The position numbers and the translations under genes were made by a program. The notes below the pieces were generated by a model. That model was not told the origin of the DNA. It saw only the letters and a list, made by a program, of their open reading frames with translations, and made no database searches. Shown here one piece after another: positions 25,767-38,639 of a stretch of DNA of 64,000 bases; position 1 is the stretch's first letter, and every line of letters starts with the position of its first letter. The DNA is taken from the NCBI GenBank assembly GCA_032622095.1, contig CP136065.1, positions 248,621,474 through 248,685,473 on the forward strand, given 5' to 3'. Origin of the DNA: Siphonodentalium dalli. Its lineage: Eukaryota > Mollusca > Scaphopoda > Gadilida > Siphonodentaliidae.

Positions 25767-28010
25767 CCCATGAGTGACACCCTGATCAAACAGACTGAAT
25801 TCGTCATGTCAATACAACCCATGAGTGCCACCCTGATCAAACAGACTGAATTCGTTATGCCAATACAACCCATGAGTGACACCCTGATCAAACAGACTGA
25901 ATTCGTTAAGTCAATACAACCCATGAGTGCCACCCTGATCAAACAGACTGAATTCGTTATGTCAATACAACCCATGAGTGACACCCTGATCAAACAGACT
26001 GAATTCGTCATGTCAATACAACCCATGCGTGCCACCCTGATCAAACAGACTGAATTCGTTATGTCAATACAACCCATGAATGCCACCCTGATCAAACAGA
26101 CTGAATTCGTTATGTCAATACAACCCATGAGTGACACCCTGATCAAACAGACTGAATTCGTTATGCCAATACAAACCATGAGTGACACCCTGATCAAACA
26201 GACTGAATTCGTCATGTCAATACAACCCATGAGTGCCACCCTGATCAAACAGACTGAATTCGTCATGCCAATACAACCCATGAGTGCCACCCTGATCAAA
26301 CAGACTGAATTCGTTATGTCAATACAACCCATGAGTGACACCCTGATCAAACAGAATGAATTCGTCATGTCAATACAACCCATGAGTGCCACCCTGATCA
26401 AATGGACTGAATTCGTCATGTCAATACAACCCACGAGTGACACCCTGATCAAACAGACTGAATTCGTTATGTCAATACAACCCATGAGTGCCACCCAGAT
26501 CAAACAGACTGAATTCGTCATGTCAATACAACCCATGAGTGCCACCCTGATCAAACAGACTGAATTCGTTATGTCAATACAACCCATGAGTGACACCCTG
26601 ATCAAACAGACTGAATTCGTCATGTCAATACAACCCATGAGTGCCACCCTGATCAAACAGACTGAATTCGTTATGTCAATACAACCCATGAGTGCCACCC
26701 TGATCAAACAGACTGAATTCGTTATGTCAATACAACCCATGAGTGACACCCTGATCAACCAGACTGAATTCGTTATGTCAATACAAACCATGAGTGACAC
26801 CCTGATCAAACAGACGGAATTCGTTATGTCAATACAACCCATGAGTGCCACCCTGATCAAATGGACTGAATTCGTCATGTCAATACAACCCATGAGTGAC
26901 ACCCTGATCAAACAGACTGAATTCGTCATGCCAATACAACCCATGAGTGCCACCCAGATCAAACAGACTGAATTCGTTATGTCAATACAACCCATGAGTG
27001 CCACCCAGATCAAACAGACTGAATTCGTTATGTCAATACAACCCATGAGTGCCACCCTGATCAAATGGACTGAATTCGTTATGTCAATACAACCCATGAG
27101 TGCCACACTGATCAAACAGACAGAATTCGTTATGTCAATACAACCGATGAGTGACACCCTGATCAAACAGACGGAATTCGTTATGTCAATACAACCGATG
27201 AGTGACACCCTGATCAAACAGACTGAATTCGTTATGGCAATACAACCCATGAGTGCCACCCTGATCAAACAGACTGAATTCGTTATGTCAATACAACCCA
27301 TGAGTGACACCCTCATCAAACAGACTGAATTCGTTATGTCAATACAACCCATGAGTGCCACACTGATCAAACAGACTGAATTCGTTATGTCAATACAACC
27401 CATGAGTGCCACCCTCATCAAACAGACTGAATTCGTTATGTCAATACAACCCATGAGTGCCACCCTGATCAAATGGACTGAATTCGTTATGTCAATACAA
27501 CCCATGAGTGACACCCTGATCAAACAGACTGAATTCGTTATGCCAATACAACCCATGAGTGACACCCTGATCAAACAGACTGAATTCGTCATGTCAATAC
27601 AACCCATGAGTGACACCCTGATCAAACAGACTGAATTCGTTATGTCAATACAACCCATGAGTGACACCCTGATCAAACAGACTGAATTCGTTATGTCAAT
27701 ACAACCCATGAGTGACACCCTGATCAAACAGACTGAATTCGTTATGTCAATACAACCCATGAGTGCCACCCTGATCAAACAGACTGAATTCGTCATGTCA
27801 ATACAACCCATGAGTGACACCCTGATCAAACAGACTGAATTCGTCATGTCAATACAACCCATGAGTTACACCCTGATCAAACAGACTGAATTCGTTAAGT
27901 CAATACAACCCATGAGTGACACCCTGATCAAACAGACTGAATTCGTTATGTCAATACAACCCATGAGTGACACCTTGACCAAACAGACTGAATTCGTTAT
28001 GTCAATACAA
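25767..28010. repeat. 51-bp minisatellite, 44 units
   Basis: The length is exactly 44 x 51 bp. The unit reads CCCATGAGTGACACCCTGAT, CAAACAGACTGAATTCGTTA, TGTCAATACAA. Variants recur (GAC/GCC, ATGTCA/ATGCCA, AAACAG/AAATGG, GTT/GTC) and are scattered over all three codon positions. Because the period is divisible by three and the unit has no stop in one frame on each strand, a 761-codon + frame and a 717-codon - frame are both open; neither is convincing as a protein. Confidence 0.97.
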
Positions 28011-28499
28011 CCTGCATGTTGATTTATTTCAGAAGACAGCTGCTTGCGCGAGCGGTTGTGATCTTACTTCTTTCGAGTTCATGTCAATGATGTCTATAAC
28101 TATTTTCAATGTCAGAAATATTATCTGGAGCATATAAACTCACATTTCCACAACAAATTGATGATGCAGTAATATGTTTTACACTATGCGAATCCGTCGT
28201 GGTAGTCTTTACTATACACATGTGTCTTCATGAACGATTATAACAAACCATCATAAGACTTTTACGAAAAATTATTCTCAGATTGGAATTCTTGCAGAAA
28301 GATGGGCGAATTAAAAACTGAGCTAAAAAAATATTCCTGCGAAATTTCAATACGAGTAATGTGATGATTTCTATACATTTGTTTAGCTCATATGTATATA
28401 ATAAAGTGCATATACGAAGGAGTAAAAATTCAACTCTAAAAGGTGTAAATGTACAAATAGTGTAAATCTTTATAAATTTACTCTAATCAAATATTGCAC

Positions 28500-31400
28500 T
28501 TTAAGATCTACAAACAGGTGGAGTTTGTCCTTATACCGTTCATGCTAAATCCAGATGGTACTGTAAGATCTACAGATAGGTGGAGTTTGTTCTCATATCG
28601 TCCATGCTAAATCCACATGTTACTGTAAGATCTATAGATAGGTGGGGTTTGTCATTATATCGTCCATGCTAAATCCACATGTTACTGTAAGATCTATAGA
28701 TAGGTGGAGTTTGTTCTTATACCGTTCATGCTAAATCCAGATGGTACTGTAAGATCTACAGATAGGTGGAGTTTGTCCTTATATCGTCCATGCTAAATCC
28801 AGATGGTACTGTAAGATCTACAGATAGGTGGAGTTTGTTCTCATATCGTCCATGCTAAATCCACATGTTACTGTAAGATCTATAGATAGGTGGGGTTTGT
28901 CATTATATCGTCCATGCTAAATCCACATGTTACTGTAAGATCTATAGATAGGTGGAGTTTGTTCTTATACCGTTCATGCTAAATCCAGATGGTACTGTAA
29001 GATCTACAGATAGGTGGAGTTTGTCCTTATATCGTCCATGCTAAATCCAGATGGTACTGTAAGATCTACAGATAGGTGGAGTTTGTTCTCATATCGTCCA
29101 TGCTAAATCCACATGTTACTGTAAGATCTATAGATAGGTGGGGTTTGTCATTATATCGTCCATGCTAAATCCACATGTTACTGTAAGATCTATAGATAGG
29201 TGGGGTTTGTCATTATATCGTCCATGCTAAATCCACATGTTACTGTAAGATCTATAGATAGGTGGAGTTTGTTCTTATACCGTTCATGCTAAATCCAGAT
29301 GGTACTGTAAGATCTACAGATAGATGGAGTTTGTTCTTATACCGTTCATGCTAAATCCAGATGGTACTGTAAGATCTACAGATAGGTTGAGCTTGTTCTC
29401 ATATCGTCCATGCTAAATCCAGATGGTACTGTAAGATCTACAGATAGGTGGAGTTTGTTCTCATATCGTCCATGCTAAATCCACATGTTACTGTAAGATC
29501 TATAGATAGGTGGGGTTTGTCATTATATCGTCCATGCTAAATCCACATGTTACTGTAAGATCTATAGATAGGTGGAGTTTGTTCTCATATCGTCCATGCT
29601 AAATCCACATGTTACTGTAAGATCTACAGAAAGGTGCAGTTTGTCCTTATATCGTCCATGCTAAATCCACATGTTACGGTAAGATCTACATATAGGTGGA
29701 GTTTGTTCTCATATCGTCCATGCAAAATCCAGATAGTACTGTAAGATCTACAGATAGGTGCAGTTTGTCCTTATATCGTTCATGCTGAGGCCAGATGCTA
29801 TTGTAAGATCTGCATATAGATGCAGTTTGTCTTTATATCGTCCATGCTAAATCCAGATGGTACAGTAAGATCTATAGATAGGTGGAGTTTGTTCTTATAT
29901 CGTCCATGCTAAATCCAGATGGTACTGTAAGATATATAGATAGGTGGGGTTTGTCCTTATATCGTTCATGCTGAAGCCAGATGCTACTGTAAGATCTGCA
30001 TATAGATGCAGTTTGTCCTTATATCGTCCATGCTAAATCCAGATGGTACAGTAAGATCTACATATAGGTGGAGTTTGTTCTTATATCGTCCATGCTAAAT
30101 CCAGATGGTACTGTAAGATCTACAGAAAGGTGGAGTTTGTCCTTATATCGTCCATGCTAAATCCAGATGGTACAGTAAGATCTACATATAGGTGGAGTTT
30201 GTTCTTATATCGTCCATGCTAAATCCAGATGGTACTGTAAGATCTGCATATAGATGCAGTTTGTCCTTATATCGTCCATGCTAAATCCAGATGGTACAGT
30301 AAGATCTACATATAGGTGGAGTTTGTTCTTATATCGTCCATGCTAAATCCAGATGGTACAGTAAGATCTGCATATAGATGCAGTTTGTCCTTATATCGTC
30401 CATGCTAAATCCAGATGGTACTGTAAGATCTACAGATAGGTGGAGTTTGTCCTTATATCGTCCATGCTAAATCCAGATGGTACTGTAAGATCCACAGATA
30501 GGTGCAGTTTGTCCTTATATCGTCCATGCTAAATCCAGATGGTACTGTAGGATATACACTTAGCTGGAGTTTGTCCTTATATCGTTCATGCTAAATCCAG
30601 ATGGTACTGTAAGATCTACAGATAGGTGGAGTTTGTCTTTATATCGTCCATGCTAAATCCAGATGGTACAGTAAGATCTATAGATAGGTGGAGTTTGTTC
30701 TTATATCGTCCATGCTAAATCCAGATGGTACTGTAAGATATATAGATAGGTGGGGTTTGTCCTTATATCGTTCATGCTGAAGCCAGATGCTACTGTAAGA
30801 TCTGCATATAGATGCAGTTTGTCCTTATATCGTCCATGCTAAATCCAGATGGTACAGTAAGATCTACATATAGGTGGAGTTTGTTCTTATATCGTCCATG
30901 CTAAATCCAGATGGTACTGTAAGATCTACAGAAAGGTGGAGTTTGTCCTTATATCGTCCATGCTAAATCCAGATGGTACAGTAAGATCTACATATAGGTG
31001 GAGTTTGTTCTTATATCGTCCATGCTAAATCCAGATGGTACTGTAAGATCTGCATATAGATGCAGTTTGTCCTTATATCGTCCATGCTAAATCCAGATGG
31101 TACAGTAAGATCTACATATAGGTGGAGTTTGTTCTTATATCGTCCATGCTAAATCCAGATGGTACAGTAAGATCTGCATATAGATGCAGTTTGTCCTTAT
31201 ATCGTCCATGCTAAATCCAGATGGTACTGTAAGATCTACAGATAGGTGGAGTTTGTCCTTATATCGTCCATGCTAAATCCAGATGGTACTGTAAGATCCA
31301 CAGATAGGTGCAGTTTGTCCTTATATCGTCCATGCTAAATCCAGATGGTACTGTAGGATATACACTTAGCTGGAGTGTGTCCTTATATCGTTCATGCTCA

Positions 31401-32789
31401 ATCCAGACGGTACTGTAAGATCCACAGATAGGTGCAGTTTGTTCTTATATCGTCCATGCTAAATCCAGATGGTACTGTAAGATCCACATATAGGTGCAGT
31501 TTGTCCTTATATCGTCCATGCTAAATCCAGATGGTACTGTAGGATATACACTTAGCTGGAGTGTGTCCTTATATCGTTCATGCTCAATCCAGATGGTACT
31601 GTAAGATCCACAGATAGATGCAGTTTGTTCTTATATCGTCCATGCTAAATCCAGATGGTACTGTAAGATCCACAGATAGGTGCAGTTTGTCCTTATATCG
31701 TCCATGCTAAATCCAGATGGTACTGTAGGATATACACTTAGCTGGAGTTTGTCCTTATATCGTTCATGCTAAATCCAGATGGTACTGTAAGATCCACAGA
31801 TAGGTGCAGTTTGTCCTTATATCGTCCATGCTAAATACAGATGGTACTGTAAGATCTACAGATAGATGGAGTTTGTTCTTATATCGCCCATGCTAAATCC
31901 AGATGGTACTGTAAGATCTACAGATAGATGGAGTTTGTTCTTATATCCAATATATCGTCCATGCTAAATCCAGATGGTACTGTAAGATATACAGATAGCT
32001 GGAGTTTGTCCTTATATCGTCCATGCTAAATCCAGATGGTACTGTAAGATCTACAGATAGATGGAGTTTGTTCTTATATCGTCCATGCTAAATCCAGATG
32101 GTACTGTAATATCTACAGATAGATGGAGTTTGTTCTTATACCGTCCAAGCTAAATACAGATGGTACTGTAAGATCTACAGATAGGTGGAGTTTGTTCTTA
32201 TATCGCCCATGCTAAATCCAGATGGTACTGTAAGATATACAGATAGGTGGAGATTGTTCTTATACCGTCCATGCTAAATACAGATGGTACTGTAAGATCT
32301 ACAGATAGGTGGAGTTTGTTCTTATATCGCCCATGCTAAATCCAGATGGTACTGTAAGATCTACAGATAGCTGGAGTTTGTCCTTATATCGTCCATGCTA
32401 AATCCAGATGGTACTGTAAGATATACAGATAGGTGGAGTTTGTCCTTATATCGTCCATGCTAAATCCAGATGGTACTGTAAGATCTACAGATAGATGGAG
32501 TTTGTCCTTATATCGTCCATGCTAAATCCAGATGGTACTGTAAGATATACAGATAGGTGGAGTTTGTCCTTATATCGTCCATGCTAAATCCAGATGGTAC
32601 TGTAAGATATACAGATAGCTGGAGTTTGTCCTTATATCGTCCATGCTAAATCCAGATGGTACTGTAAGATCTACAGATAGCTGGAGTTTGTCCTTATATC
32701 GTCCATGCTAAATCCAGATGGTACTGTAAGATCTACAGATAGCTGGAGTTTGTTCTTATATCGTCCATGCTAAATCCAGATGGTACTGT
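28500..32789. repeat. 62-bp minisatellite, about 69 units, with higher-order structure
   Basis: The unit reads GTAAGATCTACAGATAGGTG, GAGTTTGTCCTTATATCGTC, CATGCTAAATCCAGATGGTA, CT. Sub-types are arranged in larger periods: GTGGGGTTTGTCATTATATC recurs at 248-bp spacing (4 units) in the left part, and CTGAAGCCAGATGCTACTGT recurs at 29971 and 30777, 806 bp apart (13 units). One unit near 31947 carries a small insertion. Frames are closed, so the array is non-coding. Confidence 0.97.
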
Positions 32790-33019
32790 CTTGTCATTCT
32801 ATCGTTGGTGGTGCAGTTACAATACCCTCACAGTCCACATGGATGAGTATTCTGCCAATATCATCATTCTTGGTTACAAAACTTCTCCCGTCCGCCACAA
32901 CTTGAATCTGAAATTATACCAAAACATATTAAATAACACTTCTAAGTCGAAAAGGAGCAGAACTCCCTCAAACTATCATAGCACCATGATCAAATCGAAG
33001 TTTGTATGTGTCTTCCCAA

Positions 33020-33688
33020 GTGTGTAACAGATATATACGAAATATCAAGACATGCTGTTAAATATTGCCCACGTTATCATCCGGAACCCATAAACAGCTA
33101 TGTTTAAAGACATTATGTACTTGTTCGGATGCGAGAAACTGGTAAGTTACCGGGTAGTATTCAGGTGCTATGTCAACTGGAGGATTGTAGCATTCTACTA
33201 ACATCACCGAAAATTTCAAGCAAATCGACCGTACCACTCTATAGAAAACAATGTCTGAACTATGCTAAATTGTAAATATTTACTACTCGAATCGGGACGC
33301 TTCTATCGACGATAAACTAACGAAAACGATTTCGCCATCGGCAGTCACTGCATTCAATTAATATATAAGAATGACGGTGTGTGTTGTCAACTTAGATATA
33401 ATATTTGTAAAAAATAACTACTCTGAACAATATTATTCTCTATTTCTATTTGATCACCATACCGGAGTGTTTTACATCACTTTAAGTCGAATAATGGTCA
33501 TAACTCCGTCAATTATCATTGGACCATAACTAAATGCGAACTTGGCCTATGACGTATCAAATGTAACCACAAGAAAACACATACTATACAGAATATTGTA
33601 AAACGACATTTTTATTATCCATCTGTTGGTTTATCCAAATTATGGGAATAAATTATTGTATAATTACAGGATGTACATGTAGTTTTCC
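33020..33688. other. Unique-looking spacer between minisatellites, with a copy of the 51.4-kb repeat family
   Basis: CTACTAACATCACCGAAAAT near 33198 and GGAGTGTTTTACATCACTTT near 33464 match the flanks of the 37-bp array at 51.4-51.8 kb. Here the 37-bp unit is present only once. No gene is supported. Confidence 0.6.
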
Positions 33689-35748
33689 CAGAGACGTGGC
33701 GACCAGGTTGGGTGTCTCATCCCCTCATGTGACGTGGCGACCGGGCTGGGTGTCTCACCCCCCCCCCCTCATGTGACGTGGTGACCGGGTTGTGTGTCTC
33801 ATTCCCTCATGTGACGTGGCGACCGGGTCGGGTGAGACGTGGCGACCCGGTTGGGTGTCTCACCCCCCCCCCCCCTCATGTGACGTGGTGACCGGGTTGG
33901 GTGTCTCATTCCCTCGTGTGACGTGTCGACCGGGTCGGGTGAGACGTGGCGACCCGATTGGGTGTCTCACCCCCCCCCCTCATGTGACGTAGTGACCCGG
34001 TTGGGTGTCTCACCCCCTCATGTGACGTGGTGACCGGGTTGGGTGTCTCATTCCCTCATGTGGCGTGGCGACCGGGTCGGTGAGACGTGGCGACCCGGTT
34101 GGGTGTCTCACCCCCCCCCCCCCCCCCCCAATGTGACGTGGTGACCGGGTTGGGTGTCTCATTCCCTCAAGTGACGTGGCGACCGGGTCGGTGAGACGTG
34201 GCGACCCGGTTGGGTGTCTCACCCCCCCCCCTCATGTGACGTGGTGACCGGGTTGGGTGTCTCATTCCCTCATGTGACGTGGCGACCGGGTCGGGTGAGA
34301 CGTGGCGACCCGGTTGTGTGTCTCACCCCCCTCATGTGACGTGGTGACCGGGTTGGGTGTCTCACCCCCTCATGTGACGTGGCGACCGGGTTGGGTGAGA
34401 CGTGGCGACCGGGTTGGGTGTCTCATTCCCTCATGAGACGTGGCGACCGGGTTGGGTGTCTCATTCCCTCATGTGACGTGGCGACCGGGTTGGTGTCTCA
34501 TTCCCTCATGAGACGTGGCGACCGGGTTGGGTGTCTCATTCCCTCATGAGACGTGGCGACCGGGTTGGGTGTCTCACCCCCCCCCCCCCCATGTGACGTG
34601 GCGACCGGGTTGGTGTCTCACCCCCTCATGTGACGTGGCGATCTGGTTGGGTGTCTCATTCCCTCATGTGACGTGGCGACCGGGTTGGGTGTCTCACCCC
34701 CTCCCCCCCATGTGACGTGGCGACCGGGTTGGGTGTCTCATTCCCTCATGAGACGTGGCGACAGGGTTGGGTGTCTCATTCCCTCGTGAGACGTGGCCAC
34801 CGGGTTCCCTCATGAGACGTGGCGACCGGGTTGGGTGTCTCATCCCCTCATGAGACGTGGCGACCGGGTTGGGTGTCTCATCCCCTCATGAGACGTGGCG
34901 ACCGGGTTGGGTGTCTCATTCCCTCATGTGACGTGGCGACCGGGTTGGGTGTCTCATTCCCTCATGTGACGTGGCGACCGGGTTGGGTGTCTCATTCCCT
35001 CATGTGACGTGGCGACCGGGTTGGGTGTCTCATTCCCTCATGAGACGTGGCGACCGGGTTGGGTGTCTCATCCCCTCATGAGACGTGGCGACCGGGTTGG
35101 GTGTCGCATTCCCTCATGTGACGTGGCGACCGGGTTGTGTGTCTCATTCCCTCATGTGACGTGGCGACCCGGTCGGGTGAGACGTGGCGACCGGGTTGGG
35201 TGTCTCATCCCCTCATGAGACGTGGCGACCGGGTTGGGTGTCTCATTCCCTCATGAGACGTGGCGACCGGGTTGGGTGTCTCGTTCCCTCATGTGACGTG
35301 GCGACCGGGTTGGGTTTCTCATTCCCTCATGAGACGTGGCGACCGGGTTGGGTGTCTCATTCCCTCATGAGACGTGGCGACCGGGTTGGGTGTCTCATCC
35401 CCTCATGAGACGTGGCGACCGGGTTGGGTGTCTCATCCCCTCATGAGACGTGGCGACCTGGTTGGGTGTCTCATCCCCTCATGTGACGTTGCGACCGGGT
35501 TGGGTGTCTCATTCCCTCATGAGACGTGGCGACCGGGTTGGGTGTCTCATTCCCTCATGAGACGTGGTGACCGGGTTGGGTGTCTCATTCCCTCATGTGA
35601 CGTGGCGACCGGGTTGGGTGTCTCATTCCCTCATGAGACGTGGCGACCGGGTTGGGTGTCTCATTCCCTCATGAGACGTGGCGACCGGGTTGGGTGTCTC
35701 ATTCCCTCATGAGACGTGGCGACCGGGTTGGGTGTCTCATTCCCTCAT
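33689..35748. repeat. 38-bp minisatellite, about 54 units, with variable C tracts
   Basis: The unit reads CTCATGAGACGTGGCGACCG, GGTTGGGTGTCTCATTCC. In the left third the ATTCC end is often replaced by C runs of 7-20 bases and by short units (GGGTCGGGTGAGACGTGGCG); the right two thirds are regular. Open frames of 60-110 codons here are products of the repeat. Confidence 0.96.
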
Positions 35749-35883
35749 GTTTGTCCAAAGATGCAGTAGTGGGCAAATCGGAGCATCCATGCAGTTGGAA
35801 ATTTTAGTAGAATGTGACATTTCCGACTTCAAGATTTCGTGACGTATAACCTGAAGTCCCGATAACTTTTATAAAAGTTATAT

Positions 35884-35925
35884 TGGACTCGATTCGAGTC
35901 TAAAATGGCTTTCGGAATCGAGTCC
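35884..35925. repeat. Short inverted repeat ATTGGACTCGATTC
   Basis: ATTGGACTCGATTC and GAATCGAGTCCAAT flank a short loop. The phrase GAGTCCAATATGAC is then repeated just downstream. It may be the end of a small foldback relic. Confidence 0.6.
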
Positions 35926-36199
35926 AATATGACATTCGGGAGTCCAATATGACTTTCTCCCGAATTATCATGTGACGGCTTCTGCCCAATCAGAAAAAGT
36001 GTTAGTTAAGGGATGGATGATAATATAGAATATTACTTGGTATAAAACTTACACTAATTTTTGGGTATTGTACCCGAATTACGTCTGTTGCCTCTTTCCA
36101 TGGCTGAAATAAGAAATTTACATATCAGAAGTGAATTCATATAGCTCACTTTAGTTCAAACCAATTTAATAAGACTTTCACTAGTCACGGCATGTTTAA

Positions 36200-36282
36200 A
36201 GTGTAGTACATCATACTACATGATATAGTGAAATGGACCATGTAAGTTTTAGTACATCATACTACATGATATAGTGAAATGG
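36200..36282. repeat. Direct duplication TAGTACATCATACTACATGA
   Basis: A block of about 34 bp, including TGATATAGTGAAATGGA, occurs twice, near 36205 and 36250. Confidence 0.75.
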
Positions 36283-36649
36283 AACTGTCATGCCTGCAAA
36301 AGCAGCAGTATTCTCATGTAGCAATACACAATTTCCAGTAATTTTGGCCAACCTGGGAGGGGGTACTGTAGACCAAATCTATGCTGAGCCATTATCATTG
36401 GCATAGGTCCCATCAAGCCTGTTTTATGTTCGACAGAAATGATAGATGTAAACAAATGTCTGTACTTTGGCTTATTCGTATAATTTGTCACTGAGTTATG
36501 CCCCTTGGTTTGCACACACAAAATGCTCAATTTTATCCATTATTTGACTAAAATTTACCACTTTCAACACAAAAGCAGACGACGACAGAGCGAATGTCAG
36601 TAAATATGCTTATTCTACCCAATAGAGCTATGTTAGATAAATAGCCCAT

Positions 36650-37310
36650 GCTAATAGATTGAATTTTGAAATCCAAGATGGCCGCTGGCGGCCATGTTTT
36701 TTTGCCGAATGACTCCAAAATGACTCGTTCCCATCTACATGTCAATGTCAACGCCCATGACAAATTTCATAATGATCCGACCAAAGGTATGACCTGTAGC
36801 CCGTGCCACAGGATTTAGTCATGCAAAGAGTAAAATCCAAGATGGCTGCCCGCGGCCATGTTTTATGGCCGAATGACCCCGAAATGACTCGTTCCCACCT
36901 ATATCTCATTGTTAACATCCATGACAAATTTTCATTATGATCCGACCAAAGGTAGGACCTGTAGTCCGTGCCAAACAATTTAGTCATGCAAAGAGTAAAA
37001 TCCAAGATGGCTGCTGGCGGCCATGTTTTTGGCCGAATGACCCCAAAATGACTCGTTCCCATCTACATGTCAATATTAAAATCCTTGACAAATTTCATGA
37101 TGATCAGACGAATATTAGGGCCTGTAGCCCGTGTTAATAGATTGAATTTTGACATCCAAGATGGCCACTAGTGGCCATGTTTTTTTTCCGAATGACCCCA
37201 AAATGACTCGTTCCTATCTACATGTCAATGTCAACAACTATGACAAATTTTATAAAGATCCGACCAAAGGTACGACCTGTAGCCCGTGCTAAAGGAAATT
37301 GTTGACGAAT
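36650..37310. repeat. Four tandem modules of about 160 bp with CCAAGATGGC(C/T)GC
   Basis: Each module has ATCCAAGATGGCNGC, a palindromic GGCGGCCAT partner, ATGACCCCAAAATGACTCGT, TCCCATCTACATGTCAAT and ATCCGACCAAAGGTA. Modules start near 36672, 36836, 37000 and 37152. The CAAGATGGC(G/T)GC core matches the remembered YY1 binding consensus. A CA-rich microsatellite follows near 37310-37340. Confidence 0.8.
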
Positions 37311-37671
37311 CACGCACACACGCACGCACACACAGACGACAAAGCCATTGAAATAGCTCAAACTTTACAAAGTAAAGTTGAGCGCCTTTTTTTTCTTTTC
37401 TTTTTTACCTAAGAACAATAACTCTAAAAGAAAAATGAACGTACTCTTAACGCGGCGGTTGTATACCACACCATATTCTCTCTTCTTTTCGCTGATATAA
37501 GGACGATCGTTCTTCCTATAATTCGAGATAATGCACGGGTGCCATTTATGCGGAAAGATCTTATCGACGAACTACAATCTACAAAGTCATAAGAATACTA
37601 AACACGGAGTTATGTCAAGAACGAAGAACGATATATTCGGGCGATACGAAGACACTGCGTATGACTGAGAA

Positions 37672-38628
37672 ACGGTTCTTTGGGGCGCCATCCCTGCAAA
37701 TATTCGTTTTCGGAGATATCTCCTTGTAATTCGGAGATCTCTCCTCGGTTTCGAGGAGATATCTCCTTGGAATTGCAATTCCTAGCAGATATCTGCTTGG
37801 AATATGGTACATTATGGAGATATCTCCTTGGATCCAAGGAGATATCTGCTTGGATTATGGAGATATCTCCTTGGATCATATGAGATATCTCCTCGCAACT
37901 ACGAGATATCTGCTTGAAATATTTCCAACGAGATATCTCATTGAAACCGATGAGATATCTCCATAATCCAAGCAGATATCTGCTCGGATCCAAGGAGATA
38001 TCTCCTTGGATCCAAGCAGATATCTGCTCGGATTATGGAGATATCTCCTTGAAATAGTTTTCAACGAGATATATCCTTGGACCCAAGGAGATATCTCCAT
38101 ATCCCAAGCAGATATCTGATTGGATTATGGAGATATCTCCTTGGAAAACCGCGGCCATGATATATTAATGATTTCACAGTACATATACTTACTATGATCG
38201 AAATACATCCAAGCAGATATCTGCTCGGAATATGGAGATATCTCCTTGAAATATTTTTCAAGCAGATATCTCCATAATCCGAGCAGATATCTGCTTGGGT
38301 CCAAGGAGATATCTCCTTGGATCCAAGGAGATATCTCCTTGAAAATATTTCAAGGAGATATCTCCATAATGCGAGCAGATATCTGCTTGGATCCAAGGAG
38401 ATATCTGCTCCTTGGATCCAAGCAGATATCTGCTCGCATTATGGATATCTCATCGGTTTCAAGGAGATATCTCCTTGAAAATATTTCCGAGGAGATATCT
38501 CCATATTCCAAGCAGATATCTCCTTGAAACCGAGGAGATATCACCATAATGCGAGCAGATATCTGCTTGGATCCAAGGAGATATCTCCGAAAACGAATAT
38601 TTGCAGGGATGGCGCCCCATACGGTTCT
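37672..38628. mobile_element. Foldback element packed with GATATC palindromes, 8-bp target duplication
   Basis: The target site ACGGTTCT is present at 37672-37679 and 38621-38628. The element between (37680-38620, 941 bp) has a perfect inverted end of at least 43 bp: TGGGGCGCCATCCCTGCAAA continuing to 37723, matched at 38577-38619. The interior is almost entirely short self-complementary blocks (GGAGATATCTCC, GCAGATATCTGC, TTGGATCCAA), with roughly 35 GATATC cores in head-to-head order. Only about 60 bp near 38148-38207 is not of this type. Many 60-130 codon frames appear on both strands because the units are palindromic; none is a gene. The 8-bp duplication is like hAT, but the end sequence is not a standard hAT end. 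Confidence 0.9.
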
Positions 38629-38639
38629 AGATTCGGAGA

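Noticed and set aside
25709-28022. Open frames of 717 and 761 codons on opposite strands
   Set aside because: They are the inevitable result of a stop-free 51-bp unit repeated 44 times; variation ignores codon position, so I do not call a protein.
25767-35748. CRISPR array
   Set aside because: Units are contiguous without unique spacers, and the setting is eukaryotic; these are minisatellites.
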